This document shows, one piece after another, positions 53,130-62,724 of a DNA stretch of 64,000 nucleotides. Location: NCBI RefSeq assembly GCF_001418015.1, contig NZ_LIQG01000026.1, positions 1,178,001-1,242,000 on the forward strand, written 5' to 3'. Source of the DNA: Lacinutrix mariniflava. Its GTDB lineage: Bacteria; Bacteroidota; Bacteroidia; Flavobacteriales; Flavobacteriaceae. Under the pieces are notes generated by a model. The model did no database searches and was not told the origin of the DNA. It saw nothing but the letters and a program-made list of their open reading frames with translations. The translations under genes and the position numbers were made by a program. Position 1 is the first letter of the stretch; each line of letters starts with the position of its first letter.

Positions 53130-53679
53130 AACTCGATGTGTTTAATTTACTAATCTCTTGCTGAAGCATTTTTCGTGCTTTAAATAATTGTGATTTTGAG
53201 GTGCCTTCATTTATATTTAAAAGTGTAGCAATCTCACTGTGTTTGTAACCTTCTATAGCATACATTACAAAAACCACTTTATAACCTTCTGGTAGTTTAT
53301 CTATTAATTTTTGGATATGTTCTACCTCAATTTCACTATTAATATTGTTAGTGTGGTCGTGTTTAAAGTCTACATCTTCAACAGCAAATTCTATATTTTT
53401 CTTCTGTCTTAAAAAAGAAATAGACTCTCTTACCATAATACGTCTTATCCAACCTTCAAAACTACCTTCGTTTTTAAAACTTTTTATATTTGTAAACACT
53501 TTAAAGAATCCATTTAACATGGCTTCTTCCGCATGTTGTAAATCTTTAATATAATATCTACAAACGCTTAACATTTTTGGCGCGTGCAACTCGTACAATA
53601 CGTGCTGTGCTTCACGATTGTTTTTTTGAGCTCTTTTTATGAGCTTCGGTTCATTTTTATAGAGTTGAATAACTTTCAA
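53116..53679 (-). CDS. ECF-type RNA polymerase sigma factor
   Basis: 187 residues from a TTG start (MKVIQLYKNEPKLIKRAQKN), used because no earlier ATG exists and the family starts here. Region 2 at about 22-90 (YELHAPKMLSVCRYYIKDLQ then HAEEAMLNGFFKVFTN) and region 4 at about 118-175 (LIDKLPEGYKVVFVMYAIEG and HSEIATLLNINEGTSKSQLF). Directs transcription of an unknown regulon, perhaps the downstream outer-membrane protein. Overlaps the putative anti-sigma gene. Confidence 0.92.
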   Translation of the reverse strand: MKVIQLYKNEPKLIKRAQKNNREAQHVLYELHAPKMLSVCRYYIKDLQHAEEAMLNGFFKVFTNIKSFKNEGSFEGWIRRIMVRESISFLRQKKNIEFAVEDVDFKHDHTNNINSEIEVEHIQKLIDKLPEGYKVVFVMYAIEGYKHSEIATLLNINEGTSKSQLFKARKMLQQEISKLNTSSYGTN

Positions 53680-53755
53680 AAAACAGTTAGTTTAGTGGTT
53701 CTATTTATAAAGACGCAAACTTTATAGAAAAGGTTGCCTGAGGATTGAAAAAAAA

Positions 53756-54733
53756 TTATTTTTTTCTCTCAATCACATAATTCACCATCAATTCTAAAGA
53801 AGATCTATATTCAGAATCTGGAAATTGTTGTAGTATTTGTAACGCTTCAGTTTGGAAGTTTTTCATTTTTGTAACAGCGTATTCTAAGCCTCCATTATCT
53901 TTAACAAAAGCAATCACTTCGCTAACGCGTTTTTTGTCTTTGTTATGGTTTTTAATAGAATTTATAAGCCATTTCTTTTCCTTTTTACTCACAATATTAA
54001 GCACGTGAATAAGCGGTAAAGTCATTTTTTGCTCTTTAATATCTATACCTACAGGCTTGCCGATGCTTTTAGTTCCATAATCGAACAAATCGTCTTTTAT
54101 TTGAAAAGCCATACCTATAAGTTCTCCAAACTTACGCATGGTTTCAACCTCCGGTGAATCTGGTTTTACAGAAGCTGCGCCAAGACTACAACAAGCAGCA
54201 ATTAAGGTAGCTGTTTTTTGTCTTATAATTTCATAATAGACATCTTCGGTAATATCAAGGCGTCTTGCTTTTTCAATTTGCAGTAATTCGCCTTCGCTCA
54301 TTTCTTTTACTGCAACCGAAATAATTTTAAGCAAGTCGAAATCTTCATTATCTATAGATAATAATAAACCTTTAGAGAGTAAATAATCACCAATTAGTAT
54401 TGCTATTTTATTTTTCCACAAGGCATTAATGCTAAAGAAACCACGACGTTTATTACTGTCGTCTACAACATCGTCATGCAATAAAGTTGCTGTGTGTATT
54501 AATTCTATAACAGATGCTCCTCTATAAGTACGGTCTTTAACGTCTCCATTAGAAACCATTTTAGCAACAAGAAACACGAACATTGGTCGCATTTGCTTGC
54601 CTTTTCTATTAACTATGTAATGTGTAATTCTATTTAATAAAGCAACTTTAGAGGCCATAGCCAAACGGAACTTTTGTTCAAAAAGATCCATTTCGTATGC
54701 GATGGGTTGTTTTATTTGTTCAGTTATTTTCAA
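53756..54733 (-). CDS. Polyprenyl diphosphate synthase
   Basis: 325 residues from a TTG start. Builds all-trans polyprenyl chains, probably for menaquinone side chains. First Asp-rich motif LLHDDVVDDSNKRRG (about 88-102) and second FQIKDDLFDYGTKSIGKP (about 209-226). Also GKQMRPMFVFLVAKM. Typical length for octaprenyl/heptaprenyl synthases; chain length cannot be read from the sequence with confidence. Confidence 0.9.
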   Translation of the reverse strand: MKITEQIKQPIAYEMDLFEQKFRLAMASKVALLNRITHYIVNRKGKQMRPMFVFLVAKMVSNGDVKDRTYRGASVIELIHTATLLHDDVVDDSNKRRGFFSINALWKNKIAILIGDYLLSKGLLLSIDNEDFDLLKIISVAVKEMSEGELLQIEKARRLDITEDVYYEIIRQKTATLIAACCSLGAASVKPDSPEVETMRKFGELIGMAFQIKDDLFDYGTKSIGKPVGIDIKEQKMTLPLIHVLNIVSKKEKKWLINSIKNHNKDKKRVSEVIAFVKDNGGLEYAVTKMKNFQTEALQILQQFPDSEYRSSLELMVNYVIERKK

Positions 54734-54827
54734 AATATATATTGAATTACAAAGCTACTAATAAAGTTTGTTTTTTAAGTATAGATGTAGGTTGTAATCT
54801 TTTTATTAATCATTTTTTTTAGTTCTC

Positions 54828-54897
54828 AGTCTCAAAGCGAAGCTGTCTTAAGTCTTTCAGCGAAAGCGGTATTATGTCTTGCGGCTAAGCGGTCTTA
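54828..54897. repeat. Three imperfect tandem repeats of about 23 bp
   Basis: Units AGTCTCAAAGCGAAGCTGTC (to 54850), AGTCTTTCAGCGAAAGCGGT (to 54874) and TGTCTTGCGGCTAAGCGGTC (to 54897). Located in the 177-bp gap between rodA and the polyprenyl synthase gene. Confidence 0.6.
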
Positions 54898-54910
54898 AAT
54901 CTCTCTAACA

Positions 54911-56185
54911 TTACCACTCATTAATTCTATTAGAATCTAGTTTAACAAAAATAAAAACCAGAATAGTAAATCCCCAAAGACCAGAACCTCCATAACTAAA
55001 CAAAGGTAGTGGAATACCAATAGTCGGTATTAAGCCCATAACCATACCAATATTAATTAAAAAATGTATAAATAATATGGCTCCAACCGAATAGCCATAC
55101 ACGCGACTAAATTGTGATTTCTGTAGTTCGGCTAAATGTAATATTCGTAAAATAAGAAGAACAAAAACAAGAACAACACCAAAGCTGCCTATAAATCCCC
55201 ATTCTTCGCCTACAGTTGTAAAAATATAATCTGTATGCTGTTCTGGTACAAACTTACCTGTAGTTCTTGTACCTTCCATAAAACCTTTGCCTTTCCAACC
55301 GCCAGCACTAATGGCTTTCTCGCTTTCTATAAGGTTGTAAGCAGCTTCTTTTTTCATTTTCTCTAGCTTTCCAGCATCTTTTTCAAGACTTAACCATATT
55401 GTAATTCTGTCTTTTTGATGAAAAGGTAAAAGCGTATCGTAAGTAAAACGAACAACAAAAGATATTAATAGCGCAATGGTTAAAGTTACTACTGGTTGAA
55501 AGAATGATGGTTTCTTCTTTTTAGAAAAATAGTAGCTAAACACAACAATAGCAGTAATAAACATAGTTATAACTACTCCAAATTTTAAAGCGCAAATAGC
55601 TAAAACTATTAACAGAGAACCAATAATTAAATAGATTTTTGGAAGACCTTCGCGATATAATACGAAGAAAAATGCGCCATAAACAAGCGTACTACCTGCA
55701 TCTTTTTGCAGTAAAATAAGAAATGCAGGGATTACAATAATAGCAAAAATTCTAATTTGATGTTTAAATTGCCTTATATCTGTTTGTAAATCACTTACGT
55801 ATTTTGCTACTGCTAAGGCTGCTGCTGCTTTAGCGAATTCACTTGGTTGTAAAGTCATACCTCCCAAATCGTACCAGGATGTGGCTCCATTTATGCTTTT
55901 TCCAAAGATAAATAAGCCCACTAAGGAGAGTAGTGAAGCGAAATAGATAACACTCGAAAAGCGTTCGTAGAACTTAGCGTCGATAGATAAAATAAGAATA
56001 ATTAATACAACAGAAAGTATAATGAATATAAGCTGCTTACCATAAAATTCTGTAAAACTAAAGTAATCGATAATTTCACCTGTATGCGAAGCAGATAAAA
56101 TATTTAACCAACCAAAACCAGCCAACATAAAGAAAAGCATGATGGTAATCCAATCGAATTTAAAATGTCTATCAGTTTGCCTCAT
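54911..56185 (-). CDS. rodA: Peptidoglycan glycosyltransferase RodA
   Basis: 424 residues with about 10 membrane segments, SEDS family. Polymerises lipid II for side-wall growth together with PBP2. Blocks: LGGMTLQPSEFAKAAAALAV (about 110-129), QKDAGSTLVYGAFF and the late VGEEWGFIGSFGVV and GMVMGLIPTIGIPLPLFSYG followed by GSG. Last gene of the mre operon, 5 bp after mrdA. Confidence 0.95.
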   Translation of the reverse strand: MRQTDRHFKFDWITIMLFFMLAGFGWLNILSASHTGEIIDYFSFTEFYGKQLIFIILSVVLIILILSIDAKFYERFSSVIYFASLLSLVGLFIFGKSINGATSWYDLGGMTLQPSEFAKAAAALAVAKYVSDLQTDIRQFKHQIRIFAIIVIPAFLILLQKDAGSTLVYGAFFFVLYREGLPKIYLIIGSLLIVLAICALKFGVVITMFITAIVVFSYYFSKKKKPSFFQPVVTLTIALLISFVVRFTYDTLLPFHQKDRITIWLSLEKDAGKLEKMKKEAAYNLIESEKAISAGGWKGKGFMEGTRTTGKFVPEQHTDYIFTTVGEEWGFIGSFGVVLVFVLLILRILHLAELQKSQFSRVYGYSVGAILFIHFLINIGMVMGLIPTIGIPLPLFSYGGSGLWGFTILVFIFVKLDSNRINEW

Positions 56186-56190
56186 TAACT

Positions 56191-58113
56191 TTATAACTTG
56201 AGATTAGATTCTTCCGGTAAATCGATAACCTCATCCATTGGAATAACTTGATATTGCGATCCACGGTTTATTTGAAAAGGCTCGCCAGAATATGGTTTTG
56301 CATATTCGTTTTCTAAACTATGTGTTAGTAGCCATTTTTCTAAGTCTTTTCTTGTAATGGTTTTGTTAACGTATTTTTCAATCATTAAACTGGCTATTTT
56401 ACCTGCAAAACGACTTCCAAAATAACCGTTCTCTACAAAAACAGCTAAAGCTATTTTCGGGTTATCTTTTGGAGCAAAAGCAACAAAAATTGAGTGGTCT
56501 GTTAATTGTGTTTTTACACTGTCAATTTTCATGAAATTTTCTACCGTACCTGTTTTTCCACAAATATCAAGTCCTTCTACTTGAAGGCTGCTTGCTGTTC
56601 CTTTTTTGTAAACTTGTAACATGCCTTCAATTACAGGTTCAAAATGTTGTTTGTCTATTGTTGTATGTTTCGGTTTTGTAAAATTATCAGGAAGTGTTTC
56701 TCCTTCAATAGATTTTACAATATGAGGCGTGTAATAGTGACCTCTATTTGCTATAGCTGCAATCATGTTTGCTAACTGGATTGGAGTAGTAGCAATTTCT
56801 CCTTGTCCAATAGCGTTAGAGATTGTGTAGGTAGAGTAAAACTCTTTTGGATAGGCATGCATGTAATATTTTCTATTTGGTATTCTTCCTTTTTGGCCAA
56901 CAGCCAAATCGTTATTTAAATATTTACCAAGTCCAAAACTCTTTACATGTTTGCTCCAATGATCTATACCTTCCGACGCATTGCCATCTTTATCTAAAAT
57001 TCTTCTGTAAACTGTTGCAAAATAAGCATTACAAGATTTTTGAATACCTAAAACCATATCTCTTGGGCCTCCACCACAATGGCAGCCCATAAAACGATTT
57101 CCATATTTATAACCGTTATGACATGTTATTTTTTCGCTTATTGGTACAACACCTTCTTGTAACGCCACAAGTGCATTCATTAATTTAAAAGGAGAACCAG
57201 GATTGTAAACACCTTGTAAACTTCTATTAAATAATGGTTTCGCTATTGTATCTCTTATTAGTTTATTAAAGTTTTTAGAGCGTTTCCTACCTACTAAATC
57301 ATTAGGATTGTATGTTGGAGCAGCAATCATTGCTAAAATCTCTCCTGTACTCGGTTCTATAGCAATTATTCCACCGCGTTTGTTTTGCATTAGCCATTCT
57401 CCATAAGCTTGAAGGTCTGAGTCTATAGTTATTTTAATATCCTTTCCTTGCACTGGAATCGTATCGAACTCTCCTTCTTTGTATGGTCCAATGTTTCTAT
57501 TAAATCTGTCTTTTTGAATAAATTTAATACCTTTTCTTCCGCGAAGAATAGAGTCGTAAGATTTCTCGACACCCTGCTTTCCCATTAAATCACCCATTTT
57601 ATAGTATGGGTCATTTGCTATATCTCTATTATTTACTTCTCCAATATCACCTAGTACATTGGCTCCAATGGTAGTTTCGTATTGACGTAAAGAACGTTTC
57701 TGAATATGAAAACCAGTAAATTTTCTCATTTTTTCTTGAAGTACAGCATAGTCTTCTTTAGATAAGTGGGAAACAAAAGGAGATGGTAATCGCCAAGAAT
57801 AATGTTTGGCTTTTTTTAACTGACTATCAAAACGGGCTTTATCAATTTTTAACAACTTGCAAAACTCTAAAGTATCTAACGGCTCTATTTCTCTTGGTAT
57901 TACCATAACATCGTAAGACGGCTGGTTGGCTACCAAAAGGGTTCCGTTTCTATCGTAAACAAAGCCTCTTTTTGGGTAGTCGTAAACTTTTCTAATGGCA
58001 TTGTCATTTAAAATACTATCAGCATCCGAATTATAGATTTGTAAGTAAAATAATCTCGCAGTAAATATTATACCAACAAGTATAACCGAAAGGAAGAGTA
58101 AAAATTGTCTCAT
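56191..58113 (-). CDS. mrdA: Penicillin-binding protein 2
   Basis: 640 residues. One N-terminal membrane helix (about 4-22), a PBP dimerisation domain, then the transpeptidase: nucleophile Ser307 and Lys310 in PGSPFKLM, an SxN-like motif, and KTGT in CGKTGTVEN at about 522. Crosslinks peptidoglycan in the elongasome. Overlaps mreD by 4 bp, and pairs with RodA next door. Confidence 0.95.
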   Translation of the reverse strand: MRQFLLFLSVILVGIIFTARLFYLQIYNSDADSILNDNAIRKVYDYPKRGFVYDRNGTLLVANQPSYDVMVIPREIEPLDTLEFCKLLKIDKARFDSQLKKAKHYSWRLPSPFVSHLSKEDYAVLQEKMRKFTGFHIQKRSLRQYETTIGANVLGDIGEVNNRDIANDPYYKMGDLMGKQGVEKSYDSILRGRKGIKFIQKDRFNRNIGPYKEGEFDTIPVQGKDIKITIDSDLQAYGEWLMQNKRGGIIAIEPSTGEILAMIAAPTYNPNDLVGRKRSKNFNKLIRDTIAKPLFNRSLQGVYNPGSPFKLMNALVALQEGVVPISEKITCHNGYKYGNRFMGCHCGGGPRDMVLGIQKSCNAYFATVYRRILDKDGNASEGIDHWSKHVKSFGLGKYLNNDLAVGQKGRIPNRKYYMHAYPKEFYSTYTISNAIGQGEIATTPIQLANMIAAIANRGHYYTPHIVKSIEGETLPDNFTKPKHTTIDKQHFEPVIEGMLQVYKKGTASSLQVEGLDICGKTGTVENFMKIDSVKTQLTDHSIFVAFAPKDNPKIALAVFVENGYFGSRFAGKIASLMIEKYVNKTITRKDLEKWLLTHSLENEYAKPYSGEPFQINRGSQYQVIPMDEVIDLPEESNLKL

Positions 58114-58619
58114 TTTTTATTTGTGCCACTAAAAATTATTGATATTAAAAGGCATATTATAATAGTAAATATACTTGAGAATAACGTGTTTTTTAGTACT
58201 AAAAGTATTTTAGAAAAGTTAAATATTTCAAGTGAAAACAAAATAAAATGGTGAATAACCGTTAATATTGAAATGTAAGTAATGCGTTGTCCAAAATCTA
58301 CGTTACTAAACCTTACTGTTTGGTGGTCGTAAACAGATCCAAAACTAAACTTTAGAGCAACAGGACGAATAAATGCGATTGTTACAGCTGCTGCTGCATG
58401 AATACCTCCAGAATCTAAAAACATATCTATAAGCAAGCCTAAGAGAAAGCTTAATAGAATAAATAGCATCCTGTTATTTTTTATAGGAAATAGTAAAATG
58501 AATAAAATATATGGATACGGGTTTATATAACCCATAAAATTGACATGACTTAGTAATAGTACTTGTAATAAAAGTAAGACTATAAAACGAACGGTATGTA
58601 TAGATAATAGATTAGTCAT
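58110..58619 (-). CDS. mreD: Rod shape-determining protein MreD
   Basis: 169 residues with about five membrane helices and little sequence conservation, as usual for MreD. Motif NFMGYINPYPYILFILLFPI and the LLGLLIDMFLDSGGIHAAAA block fit flavobacterial MreD. Assignment rests on length, topology and the fixed place between mreC and mrdA, with overlaps on both sides (8 bp and 4 bp). Confidence 0.9.
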   Translation of the reverse strand: MTNLLSIHTVRFIVLLLLQVLLLSHVNFMGYINPYPYILFILLFPIKNNRMLFILLSFLLGLLIDMFLDSGGIHAAAAVTIAFIRPVALKFSFGSVYDHQTVRFSNVDFGQRITYISILTVIHHFILFSLEIFNFSKILLVLKNTLFSSIFTIIICLLISIIFSGTNKK

Positions 58620-59430
58620 TGTTGTCTAATAAGTTTTCTATATGTTTTGCGTCTTTGTTTTCAATAATGTAAACGTGCTCAATATTTGTCATGTCGTTAA
58701 AAAGAACAACTTCAATCTCATAATAATTTTCAGCTGTATCTAAATTAAATTTAGAGATTGTGCCAATAGGAATGCCTTTAGGGAAAATTGTAGAACGACC
58801 AGAAGTAGTAATAGTGTCGCCAGTAGCAACAGGAGCTATTTTTGGTATTTCAGAAAGCTGTATGTGGTTAGGAGATAGGCCATCCCATTTTATAGATCCA
58901 AAATGATTGGTCTTTTTAAGTTTTGCACTTATACTACTGGTTGTATTTAAAATTGAAAGTACAGTTGCATATTTCGCGTTTGTTTTTTCAATAATTCCAA
59001 TAAGACCTTTGCTTGAAATAACACCAAAATCTTGTTTAATACTATCGTTTTCTCCTTTATTTAAAAGTAAAACGTTATTGGTTGCAGCATAGCTGTTTTT
59101 TATTACTTGAGCCGCTGTAAGCTTATAGTGGCTTGCATAACTTAAACTATCTACAAAAGTAGAATCCGTAGTGCTTTCGGTATTAAAAAGAATAGACTTT
59201 AACTGGTTGTTTTCTTCTTGAAGTAATATGTTTTGTTCTCTTAAGCCAAAATAATCGCTAACGTTATTAGAGGTGTTAAAAATACCACCACTTACAAAAT
59301 TAGCCGAATTTATAAACCTGCTTCTGTGGTAACTATGCGATTGTATCGTTAACATTACCGAAATAAATAGCAATAGCGCAAACAGAAGAAACGTTTTGTT
59401 TCTTAGTATAAAATTTACTATTTGTTGCAT
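58612..59430 (-). CDS. mreC: Rod shape-determining protein MreC
   Basis: 272 residues. One N-terminal membrane helix (about 11-27), a coiled coil around 60-90 (LREQNILLQEENNQLKSILF), and two small beta domains in the periplasm with the family piece GVISSKGLIGIIEKTNAKYA and VATGDTITTSGRSTIFPKGI. Activates PBP2-RodA in the elongasome. Starts 15 bp after mreB. Confidence 0.93.
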   Translation of the reverse strand: MQQIVNFILRNKTFLLFALLLFISVMLTIQSHSYHRSRFINSANFVSGGIFNTSNNVSDYFGLREQNILLQEENNQLKSILFNTESTTDSTFVDSLSYASHYKLTAAQVIKNSYAATNNVLLLNKGENDSIKQDFGVISSKGLIGIIEKTNAKYATVLSILNTTSSISAKLKKTNHFGSIKWDGLSPNHIQLSEIPKIAPVATGDTITTSGRSTIFPKGIPIGTISKFNLDTAENYYEIEVVLFNDMTNIEHVYIIENKDAKHIENLLDNND

Positions 59431-59445
59431 TTATTAGGACTGGTT

Positions 59446-60474
59446 TTATTTTATCAATACACTTTTGTATTTCGCAAGGTTTTTAAGGGTAATCCCAGTT
59501 CCACGAACAACAGCACGTAAAGGATCCTCAGCAATGTAAACAGGTAAATCTGTTTTTTGAGATAAACGCTTGTCTAAACCACGAAGCATAGAACCACCAC
59601 CGGCTAAATAAATTCCAGTATTGTAAATATCTGCAGCTAATTCAGGAGGTGTTTGCGATAATGTTTCCATTACAGCATCCTCAATTCTTAGAATAGATTT
59701 GTCTAAAGCTTTAGCAATTTCTCTATAAGAAATTTGAACCTGCTTAGGTTTTCCAGTTAACAAATCACGTCCTTGAACGCTCATGTCTTCTGGTGGTAAA
59801 TCTAAATCTTCGGTAGCAGCACCAATTTGTATTTTAATTTTTTCAGCAGTACGTTCACCAACATAAAGATTGTGTTGTGTACGCATGTAATAGATAATAT
59901 CATTTGTAAAAACATCACCTGCAATTTTAACAGACTTGTCGCAAACAATACCACCTAAAGCGATTACAGCAATTTCTGTTGTACCACCTCCAATATCTAC
60001 AATCATGTTACCTTTAGGTTGCATAATATCTACTCCAATACCAATAGCAGCAGCCATTGGCTCGTGTATTAAGTATACTTCTTTACCGTTTACACGCTCG
60101 CAAGATTCTTTTACTGCACGCATTTCTACTTCTGTAATTCCAGATGGAATACAAACGACCATACGTAAAGAAGGTGTAAATAATTTCTTTTTAAGCGCAG
60201 GAATGTTTTTAATAAACATGCTTATCATTTGCTCCGAAGCATCAAAATCTGCAATTACACCATCTTTTAATGGTCTAATGGTTTTAATATTTTCGTGCGT
60301 TTTTCCTTGCATTAAATTGGCTTCTTGACCAACTGCTATTATTTTTCCCGAAATGCGATCTCTCGCCACAATGGAAGGTGCATCTACAACAACCTTATCG
60401 TTGTGTATAATTAGTGTATTTGCAGTTCCTAAATCTATTGCGATTTCTTCTGTTAGGAAGTCAAAAAATCCCAT
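59446..60474 (-). CDS. mreB: Actin-like rod shape protein MreB
   Basis: 342 residues. ATP-dependent filaments that guide side-wall synthesis. Phosphate 1: AIDLGTANTLI; phosphate 2: MIVDIGGGTTEIAVIALGGI; adenosine: GIYLAGGGSMLRGLD. Starts MGFFDFLTEEIAIDLGTANT. First gene of the mre operon; the rest follow on the same strand in the order C, D, mrdA, rodA. Confidence 0.97.
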   Translation of the reverse strand: MGFFDFLTEEIAIDLGTANTLIIHNDKVVVDAPSIVARDRISGKIIAVGQEANLMQGKTHENIKTIRPLKDGVIADFDASEQMISMFIKNIPALKKKLFTPSLRMVVCIPSGITEVEMRAVKESCERVNGKEVYLIHEPMAAAIGIGVDIMQPKGNMIVDIGGGTTEIAVIALGGIVCDKSVKIAGDVFTNDIIYYMRTQHNLYVGERTAEKIKIQIGAATEDLDLPPEDMSVQGRDLLTGKPKQVQISYREIAKALDKSILRIEDAVMETLSQTPPELAADIYNTGIYLAGGGSMLRGLDKRLSQKTDLPVYIAEDPLRAVVRGTGITLKNLAKYKSVLIK

Positions 60475-60905
60475 GCGTTAAGTAGTAATTTATGAAGTTA
60501 TTATTGAATTGCTGTAAAAGTAATAAAACTAACCAAAAAAACAGCGTTAATTGTTGATAGTTGTAATATAAATTTTTATAACTGAACGATTTATAATACA
60601 ATCGAAAATAGATATACGCGGTAACAATAATTTTAGACGTTTATTTTTTTATTTTTCGCTTTCGCGGAAATGTTAAGTGGTGAGTTTATTAATTAGTTTC
60701 CAAGTTAGAAATAATGGAAAATATCACATTTTTTTAATTTAGTTTCTTCTGAAGCCTTTCGAATTATTAAATGTAAAAAGACCTGTCTGGTTTTTAAAAC
60801 CTGACAGGTCTGGTGAGTTATTAATAGTGTCACATTAAGCACAGTCGAAGTGCATGTGAAGTATTAACTTAAATTCATAAGATCCCTTTTTTTAAAGGGA
60901 TTTGT
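60475..60905. other. Gap between purH and mreB
   Basis: 431 bp without a gene. It holds a purH-side terminator (60779-60811), a small ATCCCTTT/AAAGGGAT hairpin (60882-60901) next to the purH stop, and presumably the mreB promoter near 60500-60560, where TACTTTTA on the minus strand is only a weak match. A CGCTTTCGCGGAA element occurs at 60657-60669 and also at 51027-51039 upstream of dnaG. Confidence 0.6.
60779..60811 (-). terminator. purH terminator made of a family C-like palindrome
   Basis: AGACCTGTC-T-GGTTTT pairs with AAAACC-T-GACAGGTCT, one mismatch, and continues into a T run on the minus strand. The AGGTTTT/AAAACC heart resembles the family C repeats, so a dispersed palindrome seems to serve as terminator. 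Confidence 0.7.
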
Positions 60906-62438
60906 CTAGTGCTTAAAATGACGTGTTCCAGTAAATACCATAGAAACGTCGTTACCATTACAATAATCAATACTTAATTGGTCTTTTATAGAGCCACCTG
61001 GTTGTATAACTGCAGAAACACCTGCGTTTTTAGCAATCTCTACACAGTCTGGAAACGGAAAGAATGCATCACTTGCCATAACACATCCTTCTAAATCAAA
61101 TTTAAAAGATTGTGCTTTATGTATTGCTTGGTTTAAAGCATCTACACGACTAGTTTGTCCTGTTCCACTTGCACATAATTGTCGTCCTTTTACTAAAACA
61201 ATAGTATTAGATTTTGTGTGCTTACAAATTTTAGAAGCAAAAATTAAATCGTCTAACTCAGCAGTTGTTGGTGCTTTTGTTGTTGCCGTTTTAAGATCTT
61301 CTAATGTGTCTGTTATATTATTTCTATCTTGAACTAAAACACCGTTCAAACACGTTCTTACTGTTGTTTGAGCAAAAGCAGCATCTTTTAAGACTAAAAG
61401 TACTCTGTTTTTCTTTCCTTTTAAAATAGCTTCGGCTTCTGTAGAGAAACTAGGAGCGATTACAACTTCGCAAAATAATTTGTGAATTTCTTCAGCAGTT
61501 GCGGCATCAATTTCAGTATTAGAAATTAATACACCACCAAAAGCAGAAACAGGATCACCAGCTAAAGCATCTGTATAAGCTTGGTGTAAAGTATCGCGTT
61601 GTGCTAAACCACAAGCATTATTATGTTTTAAAATAGCAAAAGTTGGCGCGTCGTTTTTAAACTCGTCCATTAAATTTACAGCGGCATCAACATCTAAAAG
61701 GTTGTTGTAGCTTAATTCTTTACCATGAAGTTTTGTGAACATTTCGTCAAAGTTTCCGAAGAAAAAACCACGTTGATGTGGGTTTTCTCCATAACGTAAA
61801 ACTTTACCGTTAGTTTCAGAAATCTTAAGTGCAGCAATTTTATGGTCTGCATTAAAGTAATTAAAGATTGCAGAATCGTAATGAGAAGAAACATTAAATG
61901 CTTTGGCAGCAAAAGCTCTTCTATCGTCTTCAGATAAATCACCTTTTTTGTCAGTAATTAATTCTAAAAACTCAGCGTAATCGTCTACAGAAGATACACA
62001 AATAACATCAGCATAGTTTTTTGCTGCTGCACGAATAAGAGAAATACCTCCAATATCAATTTTTTCAATAATATCTTGGTTTGGAGCACCAGAAGCTACA
62101 GTTTTCTCAAAAGGATATAAATCTACAATAACCACATCTATTTGTGGAATATCGAAATCTTTCATCTCTTTTACATCACCTTCATGATTTTGACGATTTA
62201 AAATACCTCCAAATACTTTTGGGTGTAATGTTTTTACACGACCTCCAAGAATTGAAGGATACGAAGTAACATCTTCAACAGGTACTACTTTTATACCTAA
62301 GTCGTTAATAAATTTTTCTGTGCCACCTGTAGAATATATAGTAACGCCTTGTGCATTTAATTCTTTTACAATTGGTTCTAAACCATCTTTGCTAAAAACC
62401 GAAATTAAAGCAGATTTAATTGTTTTGTTATTGCTCAT
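60906..62438 (-). CDS. purH: Bifunctional AICAR transformylase/IMP cyclohydrolase PurH
   Basis: 510 residues. Last two steps of IMP synthesis. The cyclohydrolase part comes first (about 1-195): YSTGGTEKFINDLGIKV, GGRVKTLHPKVFGGIL, IDIGGISLIRAAAKN. The transformylase part follows: LRYGENPHQRGFFF, ILKHNNACGLA with the catalytic Lys-His, SAFGGVLI and GTGQTSRVDAL. Ends KH after TRHFKH. Promoter candidate at 62462. Confidence 0.96.
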   Translation of the reverse strand: MSNNKTIKSALISVFSKDGLEPIVKELNAQGVTIYSTGGTEKFINDLGIKVVPVEDVTSYPSILGGRVKTLHPKVFGGILNRQNHEGDVKEMKDFDIPQIDVVIVDLYPFEKTVASGAPNQDIIEKIDIGGISLIRAAAKNYADVICVSSVDDYAEFLELITDKKGDLSEDDRRAFAAKAFNVSSHYDSAIFNYFNADHKIAALKISETNGKVLRYGENPHQRGFFFGNFDEMFTKLHGKELSYNNLLDVDAAVNLMDEFKNDAPTFAILKHNNACGLAQRDTLHQAYTDALAGDPVSAFGGVLISNTEIDAATAEEIHKLFCEVVIAPSFSTEAEAILKGKKNRVLLVLKDAAFAQTTVRTCLNGVLVQDRNNITDTLEDLKTATTKAPTTAELDDLIFASKICKHTKSNTIVLVKGRQLCASGTGQTSRVDALNQAIHKAQSFKFDLEGCVMASDAFFPFPDCVEIAKNAGVSAVIQPGGSIKDQLSIDYCNGNDVSMVFTGTRHFKH

Positions 62439-62461
62439 TAGTAGTTGTGTTATTAAGCGTG

Positions 62462-62469
62462 CAAATTTA
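62462..62469 (-). promoter_or_regulatory. Promoter -7 element of purH
   Basis: On the minus strand TAAATTTG fits TAnnTTTG, 23 bp before the purH ATG. Confidence 0.45.
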
Positions 62470-62572
62470 CGTAAAAAGAAGTGTTTATTGTTTAATGTAA
62501 GATTGCTTTTTTAACTAAATGAATGAGTTATTAACAAGATTTGTAGAATTCTCAATCTTTATTTTATTTTTT

Positions 62573-62679
62573 GTCAGTTCGAGTGATTCCGATTTGTTTT
62601 TATCCGAATTGTATCGAGAATTATTTTAATTGCTTCTCGATATAATTTTTTCATGCTTCAAAAATCACTCGAAGTGACA
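62573..62679. repeat. Inverted pair of A/B-type repeats with mixed arm
   Basis: 62573-62620 opens with the family A arm (GTCAGTTCGAGTGA) but carries a family B core (TTCCGATTTGTTTTTATCCG then AATTG). 62633-62679 is the reverse partner ending CACTCGAAGTGAC. The mixed unit shows that arms and cores can be exchanged. Confidence 0.7.
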
Positions 62680-62724
62680 GCGAGTTAGTTTTTGAATTGA
62701 GTTTTTATAATTTGGAATTTGCTG

